NCBI GenBank assembly: GCA_963836605.1 | Contig: CAWIKB010000014.1 | Span: 248,001-312,000, forward strand | DNA from: Bog-473 sp963836605 | Lineage (GTDB): Bacteria; Actinomycetota; Acidimicrobiia; Acidimicrobiales; RAAP-2 | Direction: 5' to 3' | DNA length: 64,000 nucleotides | Shown: one piece after another, positions 26,513-41,217 of the stretch | How the letters are laid out: every line of letters begins with the position of its first letter | Numbering within the stretch: the first letter of the stretch is position 1 | Made by a program: the position numbers and the translations under genes | The notes under the pieces: model-generated | The model's input: the letters and a program-made list of their open reading frames with translations, nothing else | What the model was told of the DNA's origin: nothing | Databases searched by the model: none

Positions 26513-28252
26513 GTGACGGGCACCCATGCTACGCGCCTGCTCCCAGCCCGTTTGGCGGCGAGTCGGGCCGACACCGGATACGAGAAGAGCGAGACGGACA
26601 ACCCAGTGGATGAAGGAGTGAGCAGAGCCGCACCCGCGGTCATCGACCAGGTGCATGCGGGCCTGCAGCGGGTGACCATGGCCGCCGACGGGATCCGTCT
26701 GCGCCTGGCGCCCCGCCTGGCCCTGTCCGAGCGCGTCGACGCCGACAGCGGCGGACCCGACGACTGGAGCTTTCTCCGTCGGCCCGCACTCCTGGGCTTC
26801 CTTGCCGTCCTGTCGATCTGCGTCGGCGCGTCACTGCCCAGTTCGCCCTTCAAGCTCGAGATGCCGGGAACCTGGTTCTTCGGGGAGGGCAACGGGACGA
26901 GCACCTTCATGCTCCTCCCGGGAATGGTGGCGGTCTACGGGGGCATGGTCCTCTTCGTCCGGGTCTGGTACGGACTGGTCCAGACCCTGCGACACCGCCC
27001 GGGCGCCCCCATCCGCGCCCTGGCCTGGATGCTGGTCGCCTGGGTCATCCCGCTTCTCATGGTGGCACCACTCTTCAGTCGGGACGTCTTCTCCTACGCC
27101 GCCCAGGGCGAGATGATGAGCCACCACATCAACCCGTACCAGTACGGTCCGGGCACCATCGGTTCCGGGCAGTTCGTGAACCCCGTCGATGGTCTCTGGA
27201 TCAACACCCCTGCCCCCTACGGGCCGCTCTTCCTCATGGTCGACGGGTGGTTCGCCTCGCTCAGCGGACACAACGCCATGTTCACGGTGCTGTTCCTCCG
27301 TTTCCTGTCGGTGGTCGGCGTGGGGCTCATCGCGTACTGCATCCCCAAACTGGCCAAGGCCTACGGCCGCGACCCGGGTTCGGCCTTCGTGCTGGCCGCG
27401 CTCAATCCGCTGACCCTGTTGGCGCTGGTGGGCGGCGTGCACAACGACGCCATCATGGTGGGGCTGCTCCTGGCCGGTCTCACCGCAGCCAAGACCCGAC
27501 ATCCGGTGCTCGGCATCGTCTTGTGCACCCTGGCGGCCGCCATCAAGGTGCCGGCGGCCATGGGCATCATCTACATCGCGTGGGACTGGGCCGGCCCGAG
27601 CGTGGCGTGGCGCCAACGCGTCCGGCCCTTCGTCAAGGCCGGGCTCATCGCCCTGGCCGTCATGGTCGTGCTCTCGGTGGTCAGCGGTCTCGGTCCTGGC
27701 TGGATCGCCAACCTGGGCACGCCCGGCACCGTGCGCTCGTGGATGGCCCCGGCCACCGCCATCGGTCTGGGCTTCACCGGCGCCCTGCACGTCGTCGGCG
27801 TCGGTGTGGGTATCGGCGGCATGTTGACCATCACCCGAGCCTTGGGACTGCTCGGCGCGGCCGCCATCGCGATCTACTGCCTGGCCAACAACCAGCGCAT
27901 GGGCCTGCTGCGGGCGCTGGGCATCTCGATGTTGATGTTCGTCATCCTCGGACCGGTGGTGCAGCCCTGGTACCTGACCTGGGGCATCATCCTCATGGCG
28001 CCGGTCGTGGAGGGCCGCATCCGGACGCTGGTGTTGGGGCTCTCCATGGTGGCGCCCTTCATCGGGCTCACCGGGGGAGCCTCGCTGCTCCATCAGCTCG
28101 TGGACACGAACCCCCTCAGCATGGTGGTCGCCGTCGCCGTCCTCTGGGGCATCGTCATGCTGCCCCTGGGAGCGTGGACCACCTCGTGGCGCATGATCGA
28201 CACCTCGCGGGTCGCCCCGCCCCTACCGGCCGGGCCGGCTTTCGAGTCTTAG
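26513..28252 (+). CDS. MptB-like polyprenol-phosphomannose-dependent alpha-1,6-mannosyltransferase
   Basis: An integral membrane GT-C glycosyltransferase that uses decaprenyl-phosphomannose outside the membrane to extend mannan cores; MptB acts in lipomannan/lipoarabinomannan assembly in corynebacteria. About eleven or more hydrophobic segments are visible. The extracytoplasmic loop carrying the catalytic acidic residue is SRDVFSYAAQGEMMSHHINP, the hallmark of this family, followed by NTPAPYGPLFL. About 75 residues precede the first membrane segment. The start is uncertain: TTG 26510 and GTG 26513 lie soon after TACAAT (26493-26498), and GTG 26606 is possible. The lipid-linked acceptor in this organism is unknown. 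Confidence 0.82.
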   Translation: MTGTHATRLLPARLAASRADTGYEKSETDNPVDEGVSRAAPAVIDQVHAGLQRVTMAADGIRLRLAPRLALSERVDADSGGPDDWSFLRRPALLGFLAVLSICVGASLPSSPFKLEMPGTWFFGEGNGTSTFMLLPGMVAVYGGMVLFVRVWYGLVQTLRHRPGAPIRALAWMLVAWVIPLLMVAPLFSRDVFSYAAQGEMMSHHINPYQYGPGTIGSGQFVNPVDGLWINTPAPYGPLFLMVDGWFASLSGHNAMFTVLFLRFLSVVGVGLIAYCIPKLAKAYGRDPGSAFVLAALNPLTLLALVGGVHNDAIMVGLLLAGLTAAKTRHPVLGIVLCTLAAAIKVPAAMGIIYIAWDWAGPSVAWRQRVRPFVKAGLIALAVMVVLSVVSGLGPGWIANLGTPGTVRSWMAPATAIGLGFTGALHVVGVGVGIGGMLTITRALGLLGAAAIAIYCLANNQRMGLLRALGISMLMFVILGPVVQPWYLTWGIILMAPVVEGRIRTLVLGLSMVAPFIGLTGGASLLHQLVDTNPLSMVVAVAVLWGIVMLPLGAWTTSWRMIDTSRVAPPLPAGPAFES

Positions 28253-28276
28253 TTGGCCGACCGGCGGCGCCTCCCG

Positions 28277-28798
28277 TCAGATCAGCCGCTGGAGTTCGAA
28301 GACGTCCAGCCATTGACGGTGTTTGCGGCCCACTTCCCGCTCCACCCCCACCAGCTCGAACCCGGCGGCCTCGTGCAATCCGATGGAAGTCTGGTTGTGG
28401 CCGGCGACCCGGGCGATGACGGAATGAAACCCGTGGGCCGAAGCCAGGGCCAGCAGCTCGGCGAGAAGGGCCCGACCGACGCCCTTGCCCCGGTGGGCCC
28501 GGTCGACGTAGAGGGAATTCTCGGCCGTGGCGGCGTAACCCGAACGTTCGCGGAAAGCCGAGAGGGACCCGAACCCGAGCACGACGTCCCCGTGGGCCCC
28601 GACCTGGCCCTCAGCGATCGCGGGATCCTCCACTGCCACGACGGCCGGATGGACGCCCCGGTGCTCCCGGAGCCATTGCTCCTGCTCGACTCTGGTGCGG
28701 GCCACCATGTCGAAGGTGTTGGTGCTGCCGAGCACCTCGACGTTGTAGATGGCCCGGATGGCGTCGGCGTCCCCGGGGGCGGCCAATCGCGTGCGCAT
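28277..28798 (-). CDS. GNAT family N-acetyltransferase (phosphinothricin acetyltransferase-like)
   Basis: Predicted acetyl-CoA-dependent N-acetyltransferase of 173 residues. It follows the Pat/Bar layout: MRTRLAAPGDADAIRAIYN at the start, FGSLSAFRERSGYAATAENS in the middle, the acetyl-CoA P-loop HRGKGVGRALL, and HEAAGFELVGVEREVGRKHR at the end. The substrate could be an amino acid analogue such as methionine sulfoximine; resistance to phosphinothricin cannot be inferred. ATG 28798 is preferred to an upstream in-frame start because TACCAT lies 6 nt before it. Confidence 0.85.
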   Translation of the reverse strand: MRTRLAAPGDADAIRAIYNVEVLGSTNTFDMVARTRVEQEQWLREHRGVHPAVVAVEDPAIAEGQVGAHGDVVLGFGSLSAFRERSGYAATAENSLYVDRAHRGKGVGRALLAELLALASAHGFHSVIARVAGHNQTSIGLHEAAGFELVGVEREVGRKHRQWLDVFELQRLI

Positions 28799-28804
28799 AG
28801 CCGG

Positions 28805-28810
28805 ATGGTA
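28805..28810 (-). promoter_or_regulatory. -10 hexamer TACCAT, leaderless start of the GNAT gene
   Basis: TACCAT ends 6 nt before ATG 28798. Confidence 0.5.
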
Positions 28811-28898
28811 CTGTCGCCCCGGAGCCTCCACGGTGGCCGTAGGCGTCGGGCGATCAGCGCTGACTATCATTGACCGTTCGTGGCTGGGATGCCGCGGC

Positions 28899-28971
28899 GC
28901 CCCCTTAGCTCAGTCGGTAGAGCACAGCCATGGTAAGGCTGGTGTCGTCAGTTCGATTCTGACAGGGGGCT
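28899..28971 (+). tRNA. tRNA-Thr(GGT)
   Basis: A 73-nt tRNA: acceptor GCCCCCT with AGGGGGC, anticodon stem CAGCC/GGCTG around loop ATGGTAA (anticodon GGT), T loop TTCGATT. No encoded CCA. First gene of the tRNA-rpmG-secE-nusG block. Confidence 0.95.
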
Positions 28972-28978
28972 CGCCCTT

Positions 28979-29055
28979 GGCGGCGTAGCTCAGTTGGTCA
29001 GAGCACACGGCTCATAATCGTGTTGTCGCGGGTTCGAGTCCCGCCGCCGCTACCA
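28979..29055 (+). tRNA. tRNA-Met(CAT), elongator type likely
   Basis: A 74-nt tRNA plus encoded CCA (29053-29055). Acceptor GGCGGCG pairs with CGCCGCT (terminal G-U), the anticodon loop is CTCATAA, T loop TTCGAGT. The 1-72 pair is present and the anticodon stem lacks the three G-C pairs of initiator tRNA, so it is probably the elongator. It is the only tRNA here with an encoded CCA. Confidence 0.93.
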
Positions 29056-29106
29056 GCCCCGGGGCGGTCCCCGGGGCAGCAACAAGCAGCAAAGGAAGGA
29101 CTGAAG

Positions 29107-29271
29107 ATGGCGAAGAACGAGAAGAGGGTGCAGGTCACGCTGGCATGCGAGGTATGCAAGCGGCGGAACTACATCACCACCAAGAACAAGCTGAACGACC
29201 GCGAGCGGATCGAGATGAAGAAGTTCTGCCGCTGGGATCGCCAGCACACCGTGCACAAGGAGACCCGCTGA
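29107..29271 (+). CDS. rpmG: Ribosomal protein bL33
   Basis: A 54-residue protein of the large ribosomal subunit, near the E site. The diagnostic core is ACEVCKRRNYITTKNKLND. The first zinc knuckle CEVC is intact, but the second, normally CPxC in zinc-binding paralogues, reads FCRWDRQH, so the fourth ligand cysteine is missing. GGAAGGA lies about 10 nt before ATG 29107. It sits between tRNA-Met and tRNA-Trp, as in other actinobacteria. Confidence 0.95.
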   Translation: MAKNEKRVQVTLACEVCKRRNYITTKNKLNDRERIEMKKFCRWDRQHTVHKETR

Positions 29272-29360
29272 GCCACCCGGGCCGGGCCGGTGCTACCCTT
29301 GACTGTTCCCCAGGTCAGGGGGAAGAACCTTCCGCCACCGAAATCGATGGCAACCCACCG

Positions 29361-29433
29361 AGGGCAGTAGCTCAACTGGTAGAGCACCGGTCTCCAAAAC
29401 CGGCGGTTGGGGGTTCGAGTCCCTCCTGCCCTG
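29361..29433 (+). tRNA. tRNA-Trp(CCA)
   Basis: A 73-nt tRNA: acceptor AGGGCAG with CTGCCCT, anticodon stem CCGGT/ACCGG-like around loop CTCCAAA (anticodon CCA), T loop TTCGAGT. TACCCT at 29292-29297 is a possible -10 for this tRNA and secE. Confidence 0.95.
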
Positions 29434-29479
29434 CTCGAATCCCGCAGCCGCGACCGACAATCGACATGAGGAAGAACCC

Positions 29480-29815
29480 GTGAACCGCGAAACCAAGCGC
29501 ATGATGCAGCGCCAGGGGCAGATGGAGGCCGATGGGTCGCCAGCCAGCCGGCGCGCGCCAGCGGGCGGTCAGGGTGCCGGGGGTCGGGCTGCCCGCACAC
29601 CGGGGTCCAAAGGGGCATCGGGGCGCAAACGGACGACGCCGTTGCAGTTCTCCCGGGAGGTCCGGGACGAGATGCGCCTGGTCCAGTGGCCCTCGCGCTC
29701 GGAGCTCATCAACTACACCTCGGTGGTCCTCACCACGCTGATCATCATGATCAGCCTCATCTTCGTCCTGAACCTGGCCTTCGGGAAGCTCATCACGCTT
29801 CTCTTCACGAAGTAG
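29480..29815 (+). CDS. secE: Preprotein translocase subunit SecE
   Basis: Essential clamp subunit of the SecYEG channel. The 111-residue protein has a long hydrophilic N-terminal extension rich in Gly, Arg and Ala (residues 1-52), then the conserved amphipathic helix FSREVRDEMRLVQWPSRSEL and one membrane helix (VVLTTLIIMISLIFVLNLAF). One-membrane-segment SecE with an extended N-terminus is typical of actinobacteria. The start is GTG 29480. nusG begins 4 bp after the stop. Confidence 0.95.
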   Translation: MNRETKRMMQRQGQMEADGSPASRRAPAGGQGAGGRAARTPGSKGASGRKRTTPLQFSREVRDEMRLVQWPSRSELINYTSVVLTTLIIMISLIFVLNLAFGKLITLLFTK

Positions 29816-29819
29816 CCCG

Positions 29820-30554
29820 ATGATCGACGAGACCGACAATGACCCGGAGGAAGTACCTGTGAGCAGCGAATTGACCGCCGAGAGCTCGACCGAGCCCGGT
29901 GAGCCCGATCTGGTGGTCGACGCCACGGCGGCCCAGGACGCCCCGGCGACCGAGCCCGGGGGATGGGTCGGCGAGGACGAGGAGATCGTCCCGGTCGAGA
30001 GCCCCTACGACCGCCCCGGCCGCTGGTACGTGGTGCACACCTACTCGGGCTACGAGAACAAGGTGCGCTCCAACATGGGCAACGTCGTCGCCTCCCGGGG
30101 CATCGAGGACCGGGTCTTCGAGGTGGTCATCCCCATGGAGGACGTGGTCGAGTTCAAGGGCGGCAAGAAGGTCACCGTGCAGAAGAAGGTCTTCCCCGGC
30201 TACCTCCTGGTGCGGTGTGACCTCGACGACGACACCTGGGGCGCCATCCGGAACACGCCGGGCGTGACCGGGTTCGTGGGGCCAGGCACGAAGCCGACCC
30301 CGCTCTCCCGACGCGAGGTGGAGAATATTTTGCAGGTCAAGGCCGAAGGTGCCGACGCGCCGGCCAAACGCAGCCGCCCGCGCCTCGAGTACGAGGTGGA
30401 CGAGACCGTGCGGGTGAAGGAAGGTCCCTTCGCCGACTTCTCCGGCCAGATCGCCGAGATCAACGAGGACCAGCTCAAGTTGAAGGTGCTGGTCAACATC
30501 TTCGGGCGAGAGACGCCGGTGGAGCTCGAATTCAGTCAAGTCGCCAAGCTCTAG
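29820..30554 (+). CDS. nusG: Transcription termination/antitermination protein NusG
   Basis: Binds RNA polymerase and modulates pausing and Rho-dependent termination. The 244-residue protein has an acidic N-terminal extension of ~65 residues, the NGN domain (GRWYVVHTYSGYENKVRSNM, KKVFPGYLLVRC, FVGPGTKPTPLS) and a C-terminal KOW domain (VRVKEGPFADFSGQIAEIN). ATG 29820 is only 4 bp after secE; GTG 29860, in another frame, is rejected and a later in-frame start would remove the extension without affecting NGN. Co-transcribed with secE and probably with rplK-rplA. Confidence 0.95.
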   Translation: MIDETDNDPEEVPVSSELTAESSTEPGEPDLVVDATAAQDAPATEPGGWVGEDEEIVPVESPYDRPGRWYVVHTYSGYENKVRSNMGNVVASRGIEDRVFEVVIPMEDVVEFKGGKKVTVQKKVFPGYLLVRCDLDDDTWGAIRNTPGVTGFVGPGTKPTPLSRREVENILQVKAEGADAPAKRSRPRLEYEVDETVRVKEGPFADFSGQIAEINEDQLKLKVLVNIFGRETPVELEFSQVAKL

Positions 30555-30588
30555 GCCGAGGCGAAGAAGAAGAAGGAGACAAGAGACG

Positions 30589-31020
30589 ATGGCACCCAAG
30601 AAGCGTGTCCTCGCCGTGGTGAAGATCCAGCTGGAAGCCGGATCGGCCACCCCCGCCCCCCCGGTGGGCACGGCGCTCGGACCACACGGGGTTCAGACGA
30701 TGGAATTCTGCAAGCAGTACAACGCAGCGACGGAGTCGCAGCGGGGCACGGTCATTCCCGTGGACATCACCATCTACGAGGATCGCTCGTTCACGTTCGT
30801 GCTCAAGACGCCCCCGACGCCGGTGCTCCTGCGCCAGGCCGCCGGGGTGTCCAAGGGCGCGGCGACCGCCGGCCGGGAGTCGGTGGGCACCATCACCGAC
30901 GCCCAGTTGGCCGAGATCGCCCAGGTCAAGCTCAAGGACCTCAACACCGGGGACGCCGAGGCAGCCAAGAAGCAGGTTGCCGGGACGGCACGCTCGATGG
31001 GGATCAAAGTCGCCGGCTGA
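30589..31020 (+). CDS. rplK: Ribosomal protein uL11
   Basis: Component of the GTPase-associated centre of the large subunit and required for stringent-response sensing by RelA. At 143 residues it is full length: VKIQLEAGSATPAPPVGTAL (N-terminal domain, thiopeptide site) and the RNA-binding C-terminus KDLNTGDAEAAKKQVAGTAR. AGAAGAAGAAGGAGA lies 8-20 nt before ATG 30589. Confidence 0.97.
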   Translation: MAPKKRVLAVVKIQLEAGSATPAPPVGTALGPHGVQTMEFCKQYNAATESQRGTVIPVDITIYEDRSFTFVLKTPPTPVLLRQAAGVSKGAATAGRESVGTITDAQLAEIAQVKLKDLNTGDAEAAKKQVAGTARSMGIKVAG

Positions 31021-31054
31021 GCGACCCAACCGGAACGCAACCACAGGAGACACG

Positions 31055-31777
31055 ATGGCCCAGCACGGCAAGAAGTACACGGAAGCGTTGGCCCAGGTCG
31101 ACCGCGAGGCGCTCTATGGCGTCAAGGAGGCGATCGGCCTGATCAAGGGGCTGGCCCGCACTTCCTTTGACGAGACGGTCGAGGTGGCCGTGCGCCTGGG
31201 CGTGGACCCGCGCAAGGCCGATCAGATCGTGCGGGGCACCCTCTCCCTGCCCTCGGGTACCGGTCGCACCGAGCGGGTCGCCGTCTTCGCCGACGGCGAG
31301 CAGGCGGCCGAGGCGCGCGCGGCCGGGGCCGACGTGGTGGGAGCTGACGACCTGGTGGCCAGGGTCAACGGCGGATTTCTGGACTTCGACGTGGCCATCG
31401 CCACGCCCAACCTCATGGGCCAGGTCGGAGCGCTCGGGCGGGTGCTCGGTCCCCGCGGCCTCATGCCCAACCCCAAGACGGGAACCGTCACCATGGAGGT
31501 GGGCAAGGCCGTCACCGAATTCAAGGGTGGCCGGGTCGAGTACCGCACGGACAAGGTCGGCAACGTGCACGTCCGGGTCGGGAAGGCCTCCTTCACCCTC
31601 GAACAGCTGGTGGCCAACGTGCATGCCGTGATCGAAGAGTTGCAGCGGGCCAAGCCGGCATCGGCCAAGGGTCGCTACATGCTGTCGGTGACCGTGTCGA
31701 CCTCAATGGGCCCCGGGGTCCACATCGACCCGGCCCGCGCCCGTCTGGTGGAGGAGGAGTTGGCCGCCACCGGGTGA
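31055..31777 (+). CDS. rplA: Ribosomal protein uL1
   Basis: Forms the mobile L1 stalk at the E site and in many bacteria represses its own operon. The 240-residue protein shows GLARTSFDETVEVAVRLGVD, the conserved GRVLGPRGLMPNPKTGTV and GGRVEYRTDKVGNVHVRVGK. ATG 31055 has AGGAGA 8 nt upstream. It follows rplK by 34 bp; a leader RNA separates it from rplJ. Confidence 0.97.
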   Translation: MAQHGKKYTEALAQVDREALYGVKEAIGLIKGLARTSFDETVEVAVRLGVDPRKADQIVRGTLSLPSGTGRTERVAVFADGEQAAEARAAGADVVGADDLVARVNGGFLDFDVAIATPNLMGQVGALGRVLGPRGLMPNPKTGTVTMEVGKAVTEFKGGRVEYRTDKVGNVHVRVGKASFTLEQLVANVHAVIEELQRAKPASAKGRYMLSVTVSTSMGPGVHIDPARARLVEEELAATG

Positions 31778-31782
31778 TCGAT

Positions 31783-31812
31783 CGGACAAACCCCTGATCG
31801 CCGTACTACGCT
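31783..31812 (+). promoter_or_regulatory. Probable promoter of the rplJ-rplL unit
   Basis: CGGACA (31783-31788), an 18-bp spacer and TACGCT (31807-31812) resemble a housekeeping promoter and would give a leader of about 210 nt before rplJ. Confidence 0.4.
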
Positions 31813-31849
31813 CTACCCCCACAGCTCACCGCCTCGGGCGGCCGAGCAC

Positions 31850-32031
31850 CTACAGAACAGACGCCACAGACCTCCGGTGCACCCACGGGTGCGGAAGGGG
31901 CCCGACAGCGGGCCCGCCTGACGAGGCGACTCACGCGAACTCCGCCAACCTGGCGGTGGCACGCTTCGTCGCTCATCGGAGATCCTGACCCGTCGCCGGG
32001 CGGTTGATCCCGGTGGAGGACACAGAGACTC
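31850..32031 (+). ncRNA. Ribosomal protein L10 leader
   Basis: The 254-bp gap before rplJ holds a structured leader of the type that binds the L10-(L12)4 complex for feedback control. Landmarks are GGTGCACCCACGGGTGCGGA, the following AGGGGCCCGACAGCGGGCCC hairpin and GCCTGACGAGGCGAC, matching the core of actinobacterial L10 leaders. A further stem CCGCC/GGCGG (near 31942-31956) lies downstream. Boundaries are approximate. Confidence 0.65.
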
Positions 32032-32718
32032 ATGCCGAACGCAGCGAGGACACACAAGGCCGCCGTCGTCGACGAGGTCCGGACCCGCATCAACGATGCG
32101 TCGGCATCGATCGTCAGCGAGTATCGCGGGCTGACCGTCGCCGAGCTGGCCGACCTCCGCACGGCGCTGGCCGCCGTGGGCGGCGACTACAAGATCTTCA
32201 AGAACACCCTCGTGAAGCGGGCCATCGATGGTGGCGAGTACCAGCCCCTGGCCGACTACCTGACCGGTCCCACGGCCCTGGCTTTCGTCGACGGCGACGT
32301 GAGCGCGGTGGCCAAGGTCCTCCGGGACTTCTCGCGGTCCAATCCCCTCCTGGTGATCAAGGGCGGCCTGGCCGACGGGTCGCTTCTCTCGACCTCGGAC
32401 CTGGCCGCACTGGCCGACCTTCCGCCCCGCGACGTTCTGCTCGCCCGCCTGGCCGGCGCCCTGGCCGCCCCCATGCAGCAGATGGCCGGACTCCTCCAGG
32501 CCCTGCCGCGCAACCTGGCCTACGGCCTCTCGGCTCTCGTCGAGCAGCGCGAGGCAGGCGGCGAGACCCTGCCCGAGCCTGAGGCAGCCGCCGAGCCTGA
32601 GGCAGCGGCCGAAACCGAAGTCGCGGCCGAGGCAGCCGCCGAGCCTGAGGCCACCGCCGAGCCTGAAGCCACAGCCGAAACGGACGCGCCCGCTGAGGCC
32701 GCCACCCCCGGCGAGTAA
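32032..32718 (+). CDS. rplJ: Ribosomal protein uL10 with an acidic Ala/Glu-rich tail
   Basis: Base of the L7/L12 stalk. Residues ~1-175 are standard L10 (VSEYRGLTVAELADLRTAL, YKIFKNTLVKRAI, LTGPTALAF). Then comes a ~50-residue tail built of PEA/AAAE repeats that is not needed for stalk binding in other bacteria. The 228-residue total is long compared with ~175. ATG 32032 follows the leader; GGTGGAGGA lies about 13 nt upstream. rplL begins 55 bp later. Confidence 0.96.
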   Translation: MPNAARTHKAAVVDEVRTRINDASASIVSEYRGLTVAELADLRTALAAVGGDYKIFKNTLVKRAIDGGEYQPLADYLTGPTALAFVDGDVSAVAKVLRDFSRSNPLLVIKGGLADGSLLSTSDLAALADLPPRDVLLARLAGALAAPMQQMAGLLQALPRNLAYGLSALVEQREAGGETLPEPEAAAEPEAAAETEVAAEAAAEPEATAEPEATAETDAPAEAATPGE

Positions 32719-32773
32719 CGAACCGAACCGACCCGACCAGACACGAACGATCGTAGGAAGAAAGGAAGCACAG

Positions 32774-33169
32774 ATGGCAGGGACCCTGACCAAGGACCAG
32801 ATCCTCGATGGGATCGCCGAACTCTCGGTGATCCAGTTGAGCGAGCTGTTGAAGGATTTCGAGGAGCGCTTCGGCGTGACCGCGGCCGCCCCGGTCGCTG
32901 TGGCGGCCGCCCCGGTCGCCGGAGGCGCCGGAGCCGATGCGGCGGCGGAGGAGGAGAAGTCGGAGTTCGACGTCGTCCTCACCAGTGCCGGAGACAAGAA
33001 GATCCAGGTGATCAAAGAGGTCCGGTCGCTGACCAGCCTCGGTCTGAAAGAAGCCAAGGATCTGGTGGAGAGCGCCCCCAAGCCGGTGCTCGAGAAGGCC
33101 AACAAGGACGACGCCGACAAGGCCAAGGCGGCTCTCGAGGCCGCCGGAGCCACGGTCGAGGTCAAGTAG
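32774..33169 (+). CDS. rplL: Ribosomal protein bL12 (L7/L12)
   Basis: Multi-copy stalk protein that recruits translation factors. The 131-residue product has the N-terminal dimerisation domain (IAELSVIQLSELLKDFEERF), an Ala-rich hinge and the factor-binding domain (EFDVVLTSAGDKKIQVIKEV, GLKEAKDLVESAPKPV). AGGAAGAAAGGAAG precedes ATG 32774. A strong hairpin follows the stop. Confidence 0.97.
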   Translation: MAGTLTKDQILDGIAELSVIQLSELLKDFEERFGVTAAAPVAVAAAPVAGGAGADAAAEEEKSEFDVVLTSAGDKKIQVIKEVRSLTSLGLKEAKDLVESAPKPVLEKANKDDADKAKAALEAAGATVEVK

Positions 33170-33180
33170 TCACCACGGTT

Positions 33181-33203
33181 GGGGCCGGGGGAGACCCGGC
33201 CCC
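33181..33203 (+). terminator. Terminator after rplL
   Basis: GGGGCCGGG (33181-33189) pairs perfectly with CCCGGCCCC (33195-33203) over a GGAGA loop, 11 bp after the rplL stop. There is no T tract. It separates the rplJ-rplL and rpoB-rpoC units. Confidence 0.65.
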
Positions 33204-33216
33204 GGGGGCGGGATCC

Positions 33217-33245
33217 TTGACGTCGGCGGAGCGCGCCCGTAGCCT
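33217..33245 (+). promoter_or_regulatory. rpoBC promoter P1 (TTGACG-17-TAGCCT)
   Basis: TTGACG at 33217-33222 and TAGCCT at 33240-33245 are spaced by exactly 17 bp, a strong housekeeping-sigma promoter. The predicted transcript starts about 240 nt before rpoB. Confidence 0.7.
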
Positions 33246-33294
33246 GGGCGCCCACCTCCGGGCTCCGGCCCGTCGGGGCGCCGCGGCCCAGGGG

Positions 33295-33323
33295 TTGTGT
33301 TCATGCACGCCCCCGGGTAAGAT
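33295..33323 (+). promoter_or_regulatory. rpoBC promoter P2 (TTGTGT-17-TAAGAT)
   Basis: TTGTGT at 33295-33300 and TAAGAT at 33318-33323, again 17 bp apart. A start near 33330 would leave a leader of about 165 nt. Confidence 0.65.
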
Positions 33324-33329
33324 GCAGGG

Positions 33330-33494
33330 TTGCCGTGCGCCCTTGTGTTTGTTCTCCCCGTAATTCCGCGGGGTTTGCACGCGCCCTGGCTGTCCAAGGA
33401 CCCTGATCAGGTCCCCTTTTCACCGTCCCGCCCACTCACCCACTCAGCAGTACCGCACCCACCCGCCGCAAGCCCACCTGGGAGGAGTTGACCG
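33330..33494 (+). promoter_or_regulatory. rpoB 5' leader with two hairpins followed by T runs
   Basis: This gene-free stretch contains CCCCG/CGGGG (33356-33373) followed by TTT, and GGACC/GGTCC with a 7-nt loop (33398-33414) followed by CCTTTT. Both look like weak intrinsic terminators inside the leader, so attenuation of rpoBC is possible. A GGGAGGAG at 33479-33486 serves rpoB. No ORF of note is present. Confidence 0.45.
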
Positions 33495-41126
<7,632 letters not shown>

Positions 41127-41131
41127 CCACC

Positions 41132-41149
41132 GGGCGCCACCGGGTGCCC
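41132..41149 (+). terminator. Possible terminator after rpoC
   Basis: GGGCGCC (41132-41138) pairs with GGTGCCC (41143-41149) across a 4-nt loop with one G-T, 6 bp after the rpoC stop. No T tract follows. Confidence 0.4.
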
Positions 41150-41159
41150 CAGCCCGATG

Positions 41160-41189
41160 TTGTCGATCGGGCGGGGCGGGACGTAATCT
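41160..41189 (+). promoter_or_regulatory. Promoter of cysD-cysNC (TTGTCG-18-TAATCT)
   Basis: TTGTCG (41160-41165) and TAATCT (41184-41189) are 18 bp apart. Unlike many genes in the window, cysD then has a leader of ~22 nt with GAGAGGGG before ATG 41218. Confidence 0.55.
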
Positions 41190-41217
41190 GGTGGCTCGTT
41201 CGCGAGAGAGGGGCCCG

